From assembly GCF_030464365.1 (NCBI RefSeq), contig NZ_VCYI01000017.1, forward strand, positions 1 to 54,398: 54,398 nt of DNA, given 5' to 3'. Below the pieces are notes generated by a model. That model saw only the letters and a program-made list of their open reading frames with translations, was not told the DNA's origin and did not search any database. Both the position numbers and the translations under genes were made by a program. This document shows, piece after piece, positions 41,139 to 49,939 of this stretch (position 1 is its first letter; each line of letters begins with the position of its first letter). The DNA comes from Methanoculleus methanifontis (GTDB lineage Archaea; Halobacteriota; Methanomicrobia; Methanomicrobiales; Methanoculleaceae).

Positions 41139-41301
41139 CGGCAATCCACCTCCATGAGCCGCTGCGCAGGATTGTATACCCAGATAGGGATCTATCCGAT
41201 AATAACCCTGATGAGAACATCATCCGTCGTGAGCAGTACAGCACCGGCACTCTCAGCAGGTGCAAGGTGCAGAACATCTTCTCCCGAACCGGCACCTGCC
41301 C

Positions 41302-41364
41302 CTTATGGTCTAGTGGGACGACTTCGCCTACCCACGGCGACGTCATAACCAGCTAGACCATAAG
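41302..41364. repeat. Long cruciform with 12-bp perfect arms
   Basis: CTTATGGTCTAG (41302-41313) and CTAGACCATAAG (41353-41364) are perfect inverted copies. Inside, TGG/CCA, GAC/GTC and CGCC/GGCG can also pair, so the whole 63 nt could fold on either strand. The right half contains the 25-bp direct repeat shared with the tRNA-like element at 41456-41499. Confidence 0.85.
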
Positions 41365-41455
41365 CTCACGCCAGAAGTCGGCTGCATACAAGGCCCAACA
41401 GTCGTTCCACGCAAGTTTGACCGGGCTCTCGACCCACGGCCCACTCCATCTGTCC

Positions 41456-41499
41456 TCGCCTTGCCAGGGCGACGTCATAACCAGCTAGACCACGAGCCC
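41456..41499 (-). other. tRNA 5'-half-like sequence (Val-like)
   Basis: On the minus strand, GGGCUCG then GUGGUCUAGCUGGUUAUGAC resembles the acceptor strand and D-arm of archaeal tRNA-Val. It is followed by an anticodon-like stem UCGCC-CUGGCAA-GGCGA with anticodon position GGC. No T-arm or 3' acceptor strand follows, so it is not a functional tRNA. Bases 41468-41492 are an exact copy of 41336-41360. Confidence 0.65.
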
Positions 41500-41630
41500 A
41501 TTATGCCCCCACCGGGGGAATCCGCCTCATCCCGTTGAACTATCCGGAGATCCCGGATAGTTGCCCGGCACCTCACCCGAAGACCGACCGGGGGGCAACC
41601 TATATCCCGCACCCCGCACCCTCACCGAGC

Positions 41631-43280
41631 ATGTCTGCCGGCGGACCGGACTGGAAGAAGAGCCTCCCGGCCGACCTCGTCGCCGGGACGACCACCGCGC
41701 TCGTCGGCATCCCGCAGGGGATGGGGTTCGCCCTCGTCGCTGGGGTCAACCCCATCTACGGCCTCTACACCGCCGCGTTCTCGACCGCGATCGGGGCGTA
41801 CCTCACCGGCTCCACCTACCTCAAGGTGATGCTCTCAAACGTCCTCGCGGTCTCGATCTACTCCGTCCTCGCGCCGGTGCCGCAAACCGACGTCCCGGCC
41901 ACCCTCTTTGTCCTGACGCTCCTCGTCGGAATCTTCCAGCTTGGGTTCGGGCTCGTCAAAGCAGGCAGCCTGACCCGGTTCGTCTCGAACGCCGTCCTCA
42001 CCGGGTTCGTCACCGGTGCGGCGCTCCTCATCATCCTCGGCCAGCTCGGCAACCTTACCGGCTACCAGCTCCCGCGGGAAGCCATCCAGATCCTCGCCAT
42101 CCCCGGCCTCCTCCTCCACGCGGGAGAGATCCAGCCGCAGGCGCTCTTCGTCGGCCTCCTCACCATCGCCCTCGCCCTCGCCTTCCAGCGGGTGCCGCGC
42201 CTCAACTCCGTCTCGCTCCTCCTCCCGGTCATCATCGCAGCCCTCCTCGCCTGGATCGCGTTCCCGGAAGTCGCGCTCGTCGGTGATATCGCCGCCATCT
42301 CCGCCGGCCTCCCGGCGCCCCTCATCCCCGACATCGCTCTCGTGCCCGGTCTCCTCGTCCCGGCACTCGCCCTCGCCATCATCGGGCTCGTGATGGCCGT
42401 CGGGGTCACGGAGACCACCCCCGAGCCGGACGGCAGCATCGCCGACGTGAACCGGGACTTTTCCGGACAGGGAATTACAAACATCCTTACGAGTTTCCTC
42501 CAGTGCGCCCCATCAGCCGGCTCCCTCTCCGCGACAGCCTTGAACGTCGCCGCGGGGGCAGAGACCCGGGCGGCAAACCTCATCTCGGGCGTCCTCGTCG
42601 GAGCGGTCATCGTCGTCGCCGGACCGCTCGCGGAACTGATCCCGCTCCCGGCCCTCGCCGGGATCCTGATCCTCATCGGCGCTGAACTCATCTACCAGCC
42701 CCGCGAGATCACCTGCATCTGGAAGTACTCCCGGCCCGGGCGCTGGGCGATGCTCGCCACCTTCATCTCAACCCAGATCCTCCCGCTCCAGTACAGCATC
42801 TACGTCGGCGTCCTCCTCTCGCTTGGCATCTACCTCATCACCTCCACCCGGGAGGCAACCGTGGTCCGCCTCGTCCCGGTCGAGGGAGGGATGTTCCGGG
42901 AAGAACCGGCGTCAGAACGGCTCACAGACCACACCCTCACCATCCTCTCCGTCTCCGGGAGCGTCTACTTCGCCACCCTCCGTGCCATCGAGCGGTCGCT
43001 CCCGTCCCCGGAAGGGGCTGAGGGTGCCGTCGTCATCCTCGTTCTCCCCCGAAGGATCGAGGCCGGCACCGGGCTCTTTAGGACGCTGGGGCGCTACGCC
43101 CGGAAGGTCACGGCCGGGGGGAACCGGTTTATCCTCGCCGAGGTCGATCCCCGGCTCCTTGCGGGACTTGAAGAAGGGGGCGTAGCCGGGGCCATCGGCC
43201 CCGGGAACATCTTCCCCGCGACACCGGTCATCGGCGAGTCGCTCCGGGCGGCCATCCGGGCGGTGGAGGCCGGAGCGTGA
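41631..43280 (+). CDS. SulP family anion transporter with STAS-like tail
   Basis: 549 aa from ATG 41631. TATATCCC near 41600 is about 27 nt upstream, implying a leaderless mRNA; the longer frame has no good start. About 12 transmembrane helices with the family signature TTTALVGIPQGMGFALVAGVNPIYGLY near residues 19-45 (in two parts). The C-terminal ~110 residues (LTILSVSGSVYFATLRAIE) form a STAS-like domain. Substrate could be sulfate, bicarbonate or molybdate. Followed by an AI-2E-type permease 48 bp downstream. Confidence 0.9.
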   Translation: MSAGGPDWKKSLPADLVAGTTTALVGIPQGMGFALVAGVNPIYGLYTAAFSTAIGAYLTGSTYLKVMLSNVLAVSIYSVLAPVPQTDVPATLFVLTLLVGIFQLGFGLVKAGSLTRFVSNAVLTGFVTGAALLIILGQLGNLTGYQLPREAIQILAIPGLLLHAGEIQPQALFVGLLTIALALAFQRVPRLNSVSLLLPVIIAALLAWIAFPEVALVGDIAAISAGLPAPLIPDIALVPGLLVPALALAIIGLVMAVGVTETTPEPDGSIADVNRDFSGQGITNILTSFLQCAPSAGSLSATALNVAAGAETRAANLISGVLVGAVIVVAGPLAELIPLPALAGILILIGAELIYQPREITCIWKYSRPGRWAMLATFISTQILPLQYSIYVGVLLSLGIYLITSTREATVVRLVPVEGGMFREEPASERLTDHTLTILSVSGSVYFATLRAIERSLPSPEGAEGAVVILVLPRRIEAGTGLFRTLGRYARKVTAGGNRFILAEVDPRLLAGLEEGGVAGAIGPGNIFPATPVIGESLRAAIRAVEAGA

Positions 43281-43328
43281 GAAGCCGGCCGGAAAACTCT
43301 TTCTCTGTGGAGCACCCATACCAATCCT

Positions 43329-44342
43329 GTGAACATCGCCGGAAACCTTCCTCCCCCTGCCCGCATCGCGATCGTCGGGGCGGCGGTCGTCATCGTGCTC
43401 GCGGGGATACGAGTGGCCACACCGATCCTCAGCCCGCTCCTCGTCGCCGTCTTCTTCGCCATGATCACCGCCCCCGCCATGAGATGGCTGACCCGCCGGC
43501 GAGTGCCCCCGCTCCTCGCCGCCGCAACGGTGGTCGCGGGGCTCATCGGGATCTTCGCCGGGATGATCATCTTCCTCGGTGCGGCCTTTACCGGGTTCAT
43601 CCGAACTCTCCCGCAGTATCGGGCAAGCCTCGAGGCCCAGGCGGCCGTCCTCACCGACTACGGCATCGATGTCGGCAGCTTCACGGTATGGGACTACATC
43701 GACCAGGGCTTCGTCGTCCAGCAGGCGACCGGACTTGTCCGGCAGGTCGGGACCATCGGCATCGACGCCTTCCTCGTCTTCGTCGGGATCGGGTTCCTTC
43801 TCCTGGAAGGTCCCCGTCTTGCAGCCGTTCTCTCGCGCAGCCTGGGACCGGAGAGCACCCCCTACCGGCACCTCTCGCAGTCGGGCAAGATCCTCATCGA
43901 CTACGTGGTGGTCAGGACGAAGGTGAACCTGATCACCGGCGCCGGAACCGGGATCTTCCTCGCCGTCCTCGGGGTCGACTTCGCGGTGCTCTGGGGGTTC
44001 ATCGCTTTCGTCCTGAGTTACGTCCCCTACATCGGCCTCGTCGTGGCCGCGATCCCGCCCATCTTCCTCGCGTTCATCGAGTTCGGGCCGGCCGGGGCGA
44101 TTGCCGTCATCGCCGCCATCGCCCTCATCGACGCCGCTGCAGAAAACCTCGTCCTCCCCCGGATGGCCGGGCGGGAACTCGACCTCTCCCCGTTCGTCAT
44201 CCTCTTCTCCGTCATCTTCTGGGGATTCATCCTCGGTGCGGTCGGGATCTTCCTCGCCATACCGCTGACGATCGCGGTGAAACTCTTCGTCGAGAGTTGG
44301 GACGAAACCCGGTGGATCGGGGAGATCATGGGGCAACAATGA
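43329..44342 (+). CDS. AI-2E family transporter (YdiK/PerM-like)
   Basis: 337 aa from GTG 43329. Eight predicted helices. Family features: LLVAVFFAMITAPAMRWLTRR near residue 40, LSQSGKILIDYVVVRTKVNL in the middle, GVDFAVLWGFIAFVLSYVPYIG, and the last-helix segment GAVGIFLAIPLTIAVKLF. The AI-2E name is historical; many members are Na+/H+ antiporters, so the substrate is open. Confidence 0.9.
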   Translation: MNIAGNLPPPARIAIVGAAVVIVLAGIRVATPILSPLLVAVFFAMITAPAMRWLTRRRVPPLLAAATVVAGLIGIFAGMIIFLGAAFTGFIRTLPQYRASLEAQAAVLTDYGIDVGSFTVWDYIDQGFVVQQATGLVRQVGTIGIDAFLVFVGIGFLLLEGPRLAAVLSRSLGPESTPYRHLSQSGKILIDYVVVRTKVNLITGAGTGIFLAVLGVDFAVLWGFIAFVLSYVPYIGLVVAAIPPIFLAFIEFGPAGAIAVIAAIALIDAAAENLVLPRMAGRELDLSPFVILFSVIFWGFILGAVGIFLAIPLTIAVKLFVESWDETRWIGEIMGQQ

Positions 44343-44400
44343 CCGGCCGGGGTAGGCGGCGGCACAAGATGCTTACGAACCGCCGCCCAACCCGTGATCC

Positions 44401-45015
44401 ATGAAGAGACCGATCGGCCTCTACCTCGCCTACCTCTTCCAGTTCCTCATCGGCGCAAACATCCTCCTCGCGCTCTCGCTCGGCGAATACTCGCAGGTAT
44501 TTACCGGCGTCATCGCGCTCGGCTTAACCCTGGTCCCCGCCGTCGCCACCCGCCGGTGGAGCATCACGCTCCCCTGGCAGGTCAACCTCCTCATCGTTCT
44601 CTCGCTCTACCTCCACATCGCCGGCGAGACCCGGGGATTCTACATGCTCTACTACCCCTACTACGACAAGGTCGCCCACCTCATCTCCGGGATAACCGTC
44701 TCGGTGCTCGCCTTCGTCATCGTCCTGCTGCTCGACCGGTTCAGCAGACTGAACCTCTCGAAGTGGATGATCGTCGGCTTTATCATCATCGCCGCGATGG
44801 CGATGGAAGGGTTCTGGGAGATCTACGAGTGGCTCTTCGACACCTTCCTCGGCACGAACCTCCAGCACGGGCTCGACGACACCATGCTTGATATGATCTT
44901 CGTCCTCATCGGGTCGGTCATCGTCGCGCTTGTCGGGAACCGCTACCTCTCACGGTTCTCAAAGGAGGAGATTACCGATAAATTGGTGGTCCCGGAAGAA
45001 CCCCCGGCCGAATGA
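44401..45015 (+). CDS. DUF2238-like membrane protein
   Basis: 204 aa, six predicted helices. The motifs YYDKVAHLISG, GFWEIYEWLFDTFLGTN and LQHGLDDTMLDMIFVLIGS contain the conserved Asp/His/Glu residues of the DUF2238 (YjdF) family. A charged cytoplasmic tail ends PEEPPAE. Function unknown. Confidence 0.8.
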   Translation: MKRPIGLYLAYLFQFLIGANILLALSLGEYSQVFTGVIALGLTLVPAVATRRWSITLPWQVNLLIVLSLYLHIAGETRGFYMLYYPYYDKVAHLISGITVSVLAFVIVLLLDRFSRLNLSKWMIVGFIIIAAMAMEGFWEIYEWLFDTFLGTNLQHGLDDTMLDMIFVLIGSVIVALVGNRYLSRFSKEEITDKLVVPEEPPAE

Positions 45016-45057
45016 CGGCCGGAACCTTTTTTTAATCCGCCCCGGAGAGGGGGCGCC

Positions 45058-45450
45058 ATGCTCGAAGGGATGGCAACAGGTGCGGGGAACGTCGTCGGGT
45101 TCCGGTTCGACGGCGAGATGACGGCAGGAGATTACGACGGGACGCTGATCCCGGCGCTCGAGGACGCAAAGAGAAGCCAGCCGGTGCTCCGGATACTTTT
45201 TCACATCGTGAACTTTCACGGCTGGAAGTCGCACGGCCACTGGGAGAGGCTCAAGGACTGGCCGGGAATGGAGAAGGTCGATCGGATCGCGATCGTCGGC
45301 GGGGAGAAGTGGGAAGAGTGGATGAACCACCTGCCGGGGCTCTTCGTGGGTTTTAGAGGTATCGATGTGCGCTATTTCACCGAAGGTCACCTGGACGCCG
45401 CCATCGACTGGCTCCGGGAGCCGATACCGGTCGAACCGGAGGCGGGATAG
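45058..45450 (+). CDS. SpoIIAA-like (STAS fold) protein 1
   Basis: 130 aa. GFRFDGEMTAGDYDGTLIPAL near the N-terminus and HLPGLFVGFRGIDVRYF near residue 98 match the SpoIIAA-like (DUF3478) family, whose fold resembles STAS and SEC14 proteins. It has about 50% visible identity with the paralogue at 48151-48546. CTTTTTTTAAT centred near 45032 is a TATA box about 26 nt before the ATG, so leaderless transcription is likely. Confidence 0.85.
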   Translation: MLEGMATGAGNVVGFRFDGEMTAGDYDGTLIPALEDAKRSQPVLRILFHIVNFHGWKSHGHWERLKDWPGMEKVDRIAIVGGEKWEEWMNHLPGLFVGFRGIDVRYFTEGHLDAAIDWLREPIPVEPEAG

Positions 45451-45530
45451 GTGCCGGTTCCGCCCGTTCCCGGAGAACAGGCAACCCTTTTTCACCCCAC
45501 GACACCCATTGGTTATCAGACAGAAACCCC

Positions 45531-46397
45531 ATGCAATATTATAAAGACATCGTATTCCAGAAACCCCTGCCCGAAGAGATCCGGCGTCTCGGGCTGCTCC
45601 CGGCGGACCTTCACTTCCATACCCGGCACTCCGACTCCCCCACCCGCGTGCGCGATGCATTGAAACTCGCGGCACAGCGAGGGATCGGACTTGCGATCAC
45701 CGACCACAACCAGGTCGGCGGCGTGGCCGAGGCACAGCGGCAGGGGATCCGGGTCCCCCTCGTCCCCGGGATCGAGGTCAGCGCCAACGACGGCCCGCAT
45801 ATCCTGCTCTACTTCTACTCGGCGTCCGACCTGCGGGACTTCTACCGGCGCCACGTCGAGAGAAACCGGAGGGACGGCCCGTTCACCGCGATACGCCTCG
45901 ACACCTCCGAGATCCTCGACCGCCGGGAAGGCTACGCCTGCATCGCCGCCGAGGCGCACCCCTGCGGCTACGTTTTCCTGAACCGGGGGGTTGAGCGGTG
46001 CGTCGCCGGTGAGTGCATCGGCGAAGAGGTCTTCTCGCGCCTCGACGCCCTCGAGGTAATCTGCGGCGGGATGGCCCGGAGCCACAACCTGAAGGCGGCC
46101 GGGCTCGCCGTCGCCCACGATCTCGGGCGGACCGGCGGAACCGACGGCCACCTCCTTCACGAACTCGGGGGGGTCGTCACCTGCGCCGAGGCCGATACCG
46201 TGGAAGAGTTCCTGGACGCCATCCAGGCAGAGAAGACCGTCGTCATCGGGCGCGAGCGGCCGCTCTACGAAAAGGCCGTGATGGGGACCGCGGTCCTCCC
46301 GCACCACCTCCCCTACACCGTCCCCATCCTCCAGGCCCGGTGGGAGCAGGGCCTCCCCCGGATCAGGAAGTTCGTCGAGGGCCGGCTGAACCGCTGA
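45531..46397 (+). CDS. PHP domain metal-dependent phosphoesterase
   Basis: 288 aa. PHP motifs: DLHFHTRHSDSP (residue 26 on), AITDHNQVGG near 55, GIEVSANDG near 78, HPCGYVF in the middle and GGTDGHLLHELG near 203, supplying His and Asp ligands for a trinuclear metal site. Stand-alone PHP proteins of this size hydrolyse phosphoesters such as histidinol-P or small nucleotides; the substrate is unknown. Confidence 0.88.
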   Translation: MQYYKDIVFQKPLPEEIRRLGLLPADLHFHTRHSDSPTRVRDALKLAAQRGIGLAITDHNQVGGVAEAQRQGIRVPLVPGIEVSANDGPHILLYFYSASDLRDFYRRHVERNRRDGPFTAIRLDTSEILDRREGYACIAAEAHPCGYVFLNRGVERCVAGECIGEEVFSRLDALEVICGGMARSHNLKAAGLAVAHDLGRTGGTDGHLLHELGGVVTCAEADTVEEFLDAIQAEKTVVIGRERPLYEKAVMGTAVLPHHLPYTVPILQARWEQGLPRIRKFVEGRLNR

Positions 46398-46489
46398 GAA
46401 GGCCGGCACTTCGCGGGGTTTTTTGAGGCGCCGGAGCGCGAGAGGCTTTAGGCTTCGTGTGAGTTAATGGGGTGTGGTGGAAAAGGCCT

Positions 46490-46558
46490 CACGCGAAGGC
46501 GCGAAGGAGACTGTCACCAACAGTCGACCGGACTTCGCGTTCTTCGCGGCTTCGCGTG
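46490..46558. repeat. REP-like palindromic element, copy 2
   Basis: Starts CACGCGAAGGCGCGAAGG and ends CTTCGCGGCTTCGCGTG, as in the element at 31758-31837, but with a shorter and unrelated middle (69 bp). It lies between the PHP gene and the convergent cardiolipin synthase gene. Confidence 0.85.
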
Positions 46559-46588
46559 AGAATATCAGGAAGTGGTAGTGATACGGTC

Positions 46589-48022
46589 TCACCCGAGCGG
46601 CGAGAAGAGGCGCGAGACCGACTCCTTCACCCGAACATCAAGCGGCCGCGCCAGGTAGTCCTCCGGCGTGATCTCGGTGCAGAAAACGAGATCCTCCTCG
46701 AACGCCCGCACAAGATCGGCCCCGACGGCCGCGTCGTAGAAGAAGGCGTTCGCCTCGAAATTCAGCCGGAAACTCCGGACGTCCCAGTTCGCGCTCCCGA
46801 CCGAACCCGCTTTCTTGTCGACGACGATCGTCTTCGCGTGGAGGAACCCGTCATCGTAGGTGTAGGCACGCACCCCGGCATCCAGCAGGTCGCCGATGAA
46901 CGAAAGGGTCGCCCAGTAGACGAACGGGTGATCGGGCTTGCAGGGGATCATGATCCGGACGTCGACCCCGGAGAGTGCCGCGAGCCGCAGGGCGTCGGCG
47001 ACGCTCTCGTCCGGTATGAAGTAAGGCGTCTGGATGCAGATCGACTCCCGGGCGGAGTTGATCAGTTTGAGATACCCCTCCTTTATCGGGTTCCACCGGG
47101 TATCCGGGCCGCCGGAGACGATCTGGACTGGCGTCGTGCCGGGAGCGCCCTCCTCGGGGGAGCAGCAGTCCTCGAGGCCCGGATACTCGCCGGTCACGTA
47201 GTGCCAGTCAAGGAAGAACCGGAGCTGGAGCATCCGGGCGGCTTCTCCCGTGATCCGGACGGCGGTATCGCGCCAGCGGCCGAGCGGCCCCTTCCCGAGA
47301 TATTCGTCTCCGATGTTGAACCCGCCGATGAACCCTACCGTCCCGTCGATGACGGCGATCTTGCGGTGATTGCGGTAGTTTATCCGGTACACCGAAGGGA
47401 AGAAGACGCCAAGCTTCCCGCCCGCGTCCTCCAGTTCAAAGAACGCCTTCCGCGACCCGCCCCCGGCACGGGATCCCATTGCATCGAAGAGGAGACGGAC
47501 CTCGACACCCTCCCTTGCCTTCTCTGCAAGGGCGCGGACGACCGCCTGCCCGAGATCGTCGTCGTTGATGACGAAGTACTCCAGGTGGATGCTATGGCGT
47601 GCTCCCCGTATTGCGGCAAAGAGTGCGTCGAACTTATCCTCGCCCCGGGTGTAGACGTCAACCCGGTTCCCCTCGGTCAGGTAGGCCCGGTTGTTCCGGA
47701 GGAGGAGGAAGATTGCGTCGCGGAACTCCTCCGCCGCCGGGGTGCTGAACCGGTGATGGTTGCCGGCGAGCGCCCGGTGCTGTTCCTCAAAGGTCTCCTG
47801 GAGAAAACACCGGTCCTCATGCTCCTTGACAACAAACATCCTCTGCCGGGTGTAGTTCTGTCCGAAGAACAGGTAGAGGGCGAACCCGACCGGGGGCAGC
47901 AGGAAGAGAACGATCAGCCAGGCCGTCGTCGCTGTCGGGTTCCTCCGCTCGAAGAAGACTATCGTAATGGCGAATATGACGTTGAGCACCAGGATAAACC
48001 CTATCGAGAGCAGCAGTTCCAC
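46589..48022 (-). CDS. Cardiolipin synthase (phospholipase D family)
   Basis: 477 aa from GTG 48022. Two N-terminal membrane helices, the PLDc_N motif ATTAWLIVLFLLPPVGFALY, then two HKD motifs: HRKIAVIDGTVGFIGG and HAKTIVVDKKAGSVGSANWD. Makes cardiolipin-type lipids at the membrane; archaeal versions join archaetidylglycerol. A TATA-like TGTATATACC at 48072-48083 serves it on the minus strand. Confidence 0.93.
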   Translation of the reverse strand: MELLLSIGFILVLNVIFAITIVFFERRNPTATTAWLIVLFLLPPVGFALYLFFGQNYTRQRMFVVKEHEDRCFLQETFEEQHRALAGNHHRFSTPAAEEFRDAIFLLLRNNRAYLTEGNRVDVYTRGEDKFDALFAAIRGARHSIHLEYFVINDDDLGQAVVRALAEKAREGVEVRLLFDAMGSRAGGGSRKAFFELEDAGGKLGVFFPSVYRINYRNHRKIAVIDGTVGFIGGFNIGDEYLGKGPLGRWRDTAVRITGEAARMLQLRFFLDWHYVTGEYPGLEDCCSPEEGAPGTTPVQIVSGGPDTRWNPIKEGYLKLINSARESICIQTPYFIPDESVADALRLAALSGVDVRIMIPCKPDHPFVYWATLSFIGDLLDAGVRAYTYDDGFLHAKTIVVDKKAGSVGSANWDVRSFRLNFEANAFFYDAAVGADLVRAFEEDLVFCTEITPEDYLARPLDVRVKESVSRLFSPLG

Positions 48023-48150
48023 TCAAGAGACCCCCCCGCCGGAACAGGGCGTTCCCGTCTATCTCCCCACAGGGGTATATACATACCCGCGGGGGAGATC
48101 ACTGCAGGTCAGCCATACCTTTTTTTCTTCAGAGGGCTATAGGGGCACCC

Positions 48151-48546
48151 ATGCTTGACCGGATGAAGGAAAGTTCGGAAAGTGTTCTCGGGTTCCGGTT
48201 CGACGGAAAGTTGAGCGAGAGCGATTACGCTACCATTCTTATCCCGGAGCTGGAACGAGCAATGGGAGAAAACCGGAACGTCAGGCTTTTGTTAAAGATC
48301 GAAGGATTCCGCAGCTGGAGGCCGGGGGAGGGGTGGGAAGCCTTCAGGCAGTGGCCCGGGCTGGAGCGGGTCGATCGGATTGCCGTCGTCGGCGGAGAGC
48401 GGTGGCGGGAATGGATGAACCACCTGCCGGGGCTCTTTGTCGGCTTTAACGGGGTCGACGTGCGCTACTTCCCGGAAACCCGCCTCCGGGACGCCTGGGG
48501 ATGGCTTCGCGAAGGGCTTGTGGTCGCGACGCCGCGGCCGGCGTGA
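48151..48546 (+). CDS. SpoIIAA-like (STAS fold) protein 2
   Basis: 131 aa. GFRFDGKLSESDYATILIPEL and HLPGLFVGFNGVDVRYF mark it as a paralogue of the gene at 45058-45450. The fold may bind lipids or act as a scaffold. Divergent from cardiolipin synthase, which together with the family's SEC14-like fold hints at a membrane-lipid link (inference). Confidence 0.85.
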   Translation: MLDRMKESSESVLGFRFDGKLSESDYATILIPELERAMGENRNVRLLLKIEGFRSWRPGEGWEAFRQWPGLERVDRIAVVGGERWREWMNHLPGLFVGFNGVDVRYFPETRLRDAWGWLREGLVVATPRPA

Positions 48547-48580
48547 AACGCCTATATACCGCGGGCTCCAACGCATCGAC

Positions 48581-49606
48581 ATGCACTGCCCGGTCTGCGG
48601 GCACGACTGCGTCACGGACGCCCGCACACTCTTCGCGGAACTCCCCGGCCGTTTCGCCCCGTGCCCCGACTGCATGGGACTCGTCTACGATAAGAGGAGC
48701 CCTCCGCCCGATATCGATACGGCAGAACCCTGCCCCTCCTGCGGAAAACGGTTCATCGACGAGGTCTTCGCCCACGTATACCGGGTGATGGCCGCTGAAG
48801 GAGACCTTGCCGGGAACGAACCCCTCGCCGCCGCCGGAACACCGCTCGTCCATCCCGGGTTCGCCATGCGCTCCGCCCCCTACCTCCCGCCCGATTCACT
48901 CGTCCTCCTCTCCCGGTCGGCAGGGGAGCGTGCCGCCGCCTGCCTGGTCGCCGAGGTCCCGGAGGTCCGGGGCGTCGTCAGGACGGGTGCCGGAGCACCG
49001 GGGATCAGCGATACCGATGCCGAACCCGCCGGCCACACCCTCCTTGCCGGGTGCGACGTCCGGGCCGACATCTTCCCGACCCGCGCGGGACCGATCGCCG
49101 TCTACAAACAGCAGTCCGCCCTGCACGTCGAGTTCCCCCGGGGCCGCGACGAGAAGATCCTCTCGCTCGAGCGTGAGATTGATCGGTACCGTCCCCGGAC
49201 GTTCGTCGACGCCTGCTCCGGCGCCGGGACACTCGGCCTCGCCGCCGCGCGGGCGGGAGTGACCCGCGTGATCGCGAACGACGCCTGGTACGCGGCTGCA
49301 TTCTGGACCGCCTGCAACTTCGAAATGAACCGGGAAATTCTCGGAATCGGGGAGGTGGCGATGCACCAGTCATACGACGACCTCCGCCGCCGGCCGGTCG
49401 CGCGGGACCCCGTTCTGGTCGCTACCGCCGCCGGCGCGCGGGAGATCGAGGTCTACCAGGGCGACCTGCGACTGCTTTTGGCCGTCCTGCCGCCGGACAT
49501 CGATCTTACCGCCCTCGACCTCTTCGAGAAGGCGGACGCCGGGAAGGTCGAAGAGATCACCGGGGCCTGGCGGGCTCAGGTGGGCGGAGCTATTTTTATC
49601 CCATAG
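48581..49606 (+). CDS. Predicted SAM-dependent methyltransferase with N-terminal zinc ribbons
   Basis: 341 aa from ATG 48581; TATATACC at 48553-48560 is about 25 nt before it, so leaderless. N-terminal Cys pairs CPVCGHDC, CPDC and CPSC form one or two zinc-binding knuckles (residues 3-65). The middle and C-terminal part has TFVDACSGAGTLGLAAARAG near 215, a SAM-binding motif I, with ANDAW as the acidic end of the next strand. The target is unknown; the zinc ribbons suggest RNA or protein. Confidence 0.72.
   Translation: MHCPVCGHDCVTDARTLFAELPGRFAPCPDCMGLVYDKRSPPPDIDTAEPCPSCGKRFIDEVFAHVYRVMAAEGDLAGNEPLAAAGTPLVHPGFAMRSAPYLPPDSLVLLSRSAGERAAACLVAEVPEVRGVVRTGAGAPGISDTDAEPAGHTLLAGCDVRADIFPTRAGPIAVYKQQSALHVEFPRGRDEKILSLEREIDRYRPRTFVDACSGAGTLGLAAARAGVTRVIANDAWYAAAFWTACNFEMNREILGIGEVAMHQSYDDLRRRPVARDPVLVATAAGAREIEVYQGDLRLLLAVLPPDIDLTALDLFEKADAGKVEEITGAWRAQVGGAIFIP
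49591..49600 (+). promoter_or_regulatory. TATA box of the SRP RNA
   Basis: TATTTTTATC, inside the last codons of the preceding gene, is centred about 26 nt before the 5' end of the SRP RNA at 49621. A second A/T patch (GTATATAC, 49613-49620) is too close to serve this start. Confidence 0.6.
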
Positions 49607-49620
49607 ACTCCAGTATATAC

Positions 49621-49926
49621 GGGGACTAGCCTGGGTGGCTCGGCGTCACCTGTTACCCGAAACCGTCGTCGGCGGGGGGCGAAGTCTGAGGAAGGCCGCA
49701 GCGGCTTGCAGGAGCCGTTGCGTCCCGACGGAGAAGCCTCGTCCCATGAGGTCGGCGGAAAGGTATCAAAGTCCCGGAGGGGGCGGCGACCTTTTGCCGC
49801 GGGTACCGGTTCAGGCCCGGAAGGGAGCAGACTTACCGTGGACGTTCGGCGCCCATGGGGTTGCGGGGTGGAGGAGGGATGCTGCGGTGAATGCTTGTGC
49901 GCACGGTCGACCAAGGACGTGTCCCC
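49621..49926 (+). ncRNA. Signal recognition particle 7S RNA
   Basis: About 306 nt. The 5' GGGGAC (49621-49626) pairs with the 3' GTCCCC (49921-49926), closing helix 1. The helix 8 signature occurs near 49822-49842 (CAGGCCCGGAAGGGAGCAG), the SRP54-binding asymmetric loop and GGAA tetraloop. Functions with SRP19/SRP54 in co-translational protein targeting, fitting the many secreted proteins here. The end lies 13 nt before the malate dehydrogenase start. Confidence 0.92.
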
Positions 49927-49939
49927 AACGGCGATTTCC

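Larger units (their letters stand above)
41139..41630. other. Gene-free stretch with tRNA-like repeats
   Basis: About 490 bp without a supportable gene. It holds the long inverted repeat (41302-41364), the second tRNA-half-like copy (41456-41499) and the promoter of the SulP gene (TATATCCC near 41600). Confidence 0.6.

Noticed and set aside
41302-41364. Complete tRNA gene on either strand
   Set aside because: The acceptor-like 7 bp and anticodon-like stem can be drawn, but there is no T-loop (TTCGA) and the dominant fold is one long hairpin.
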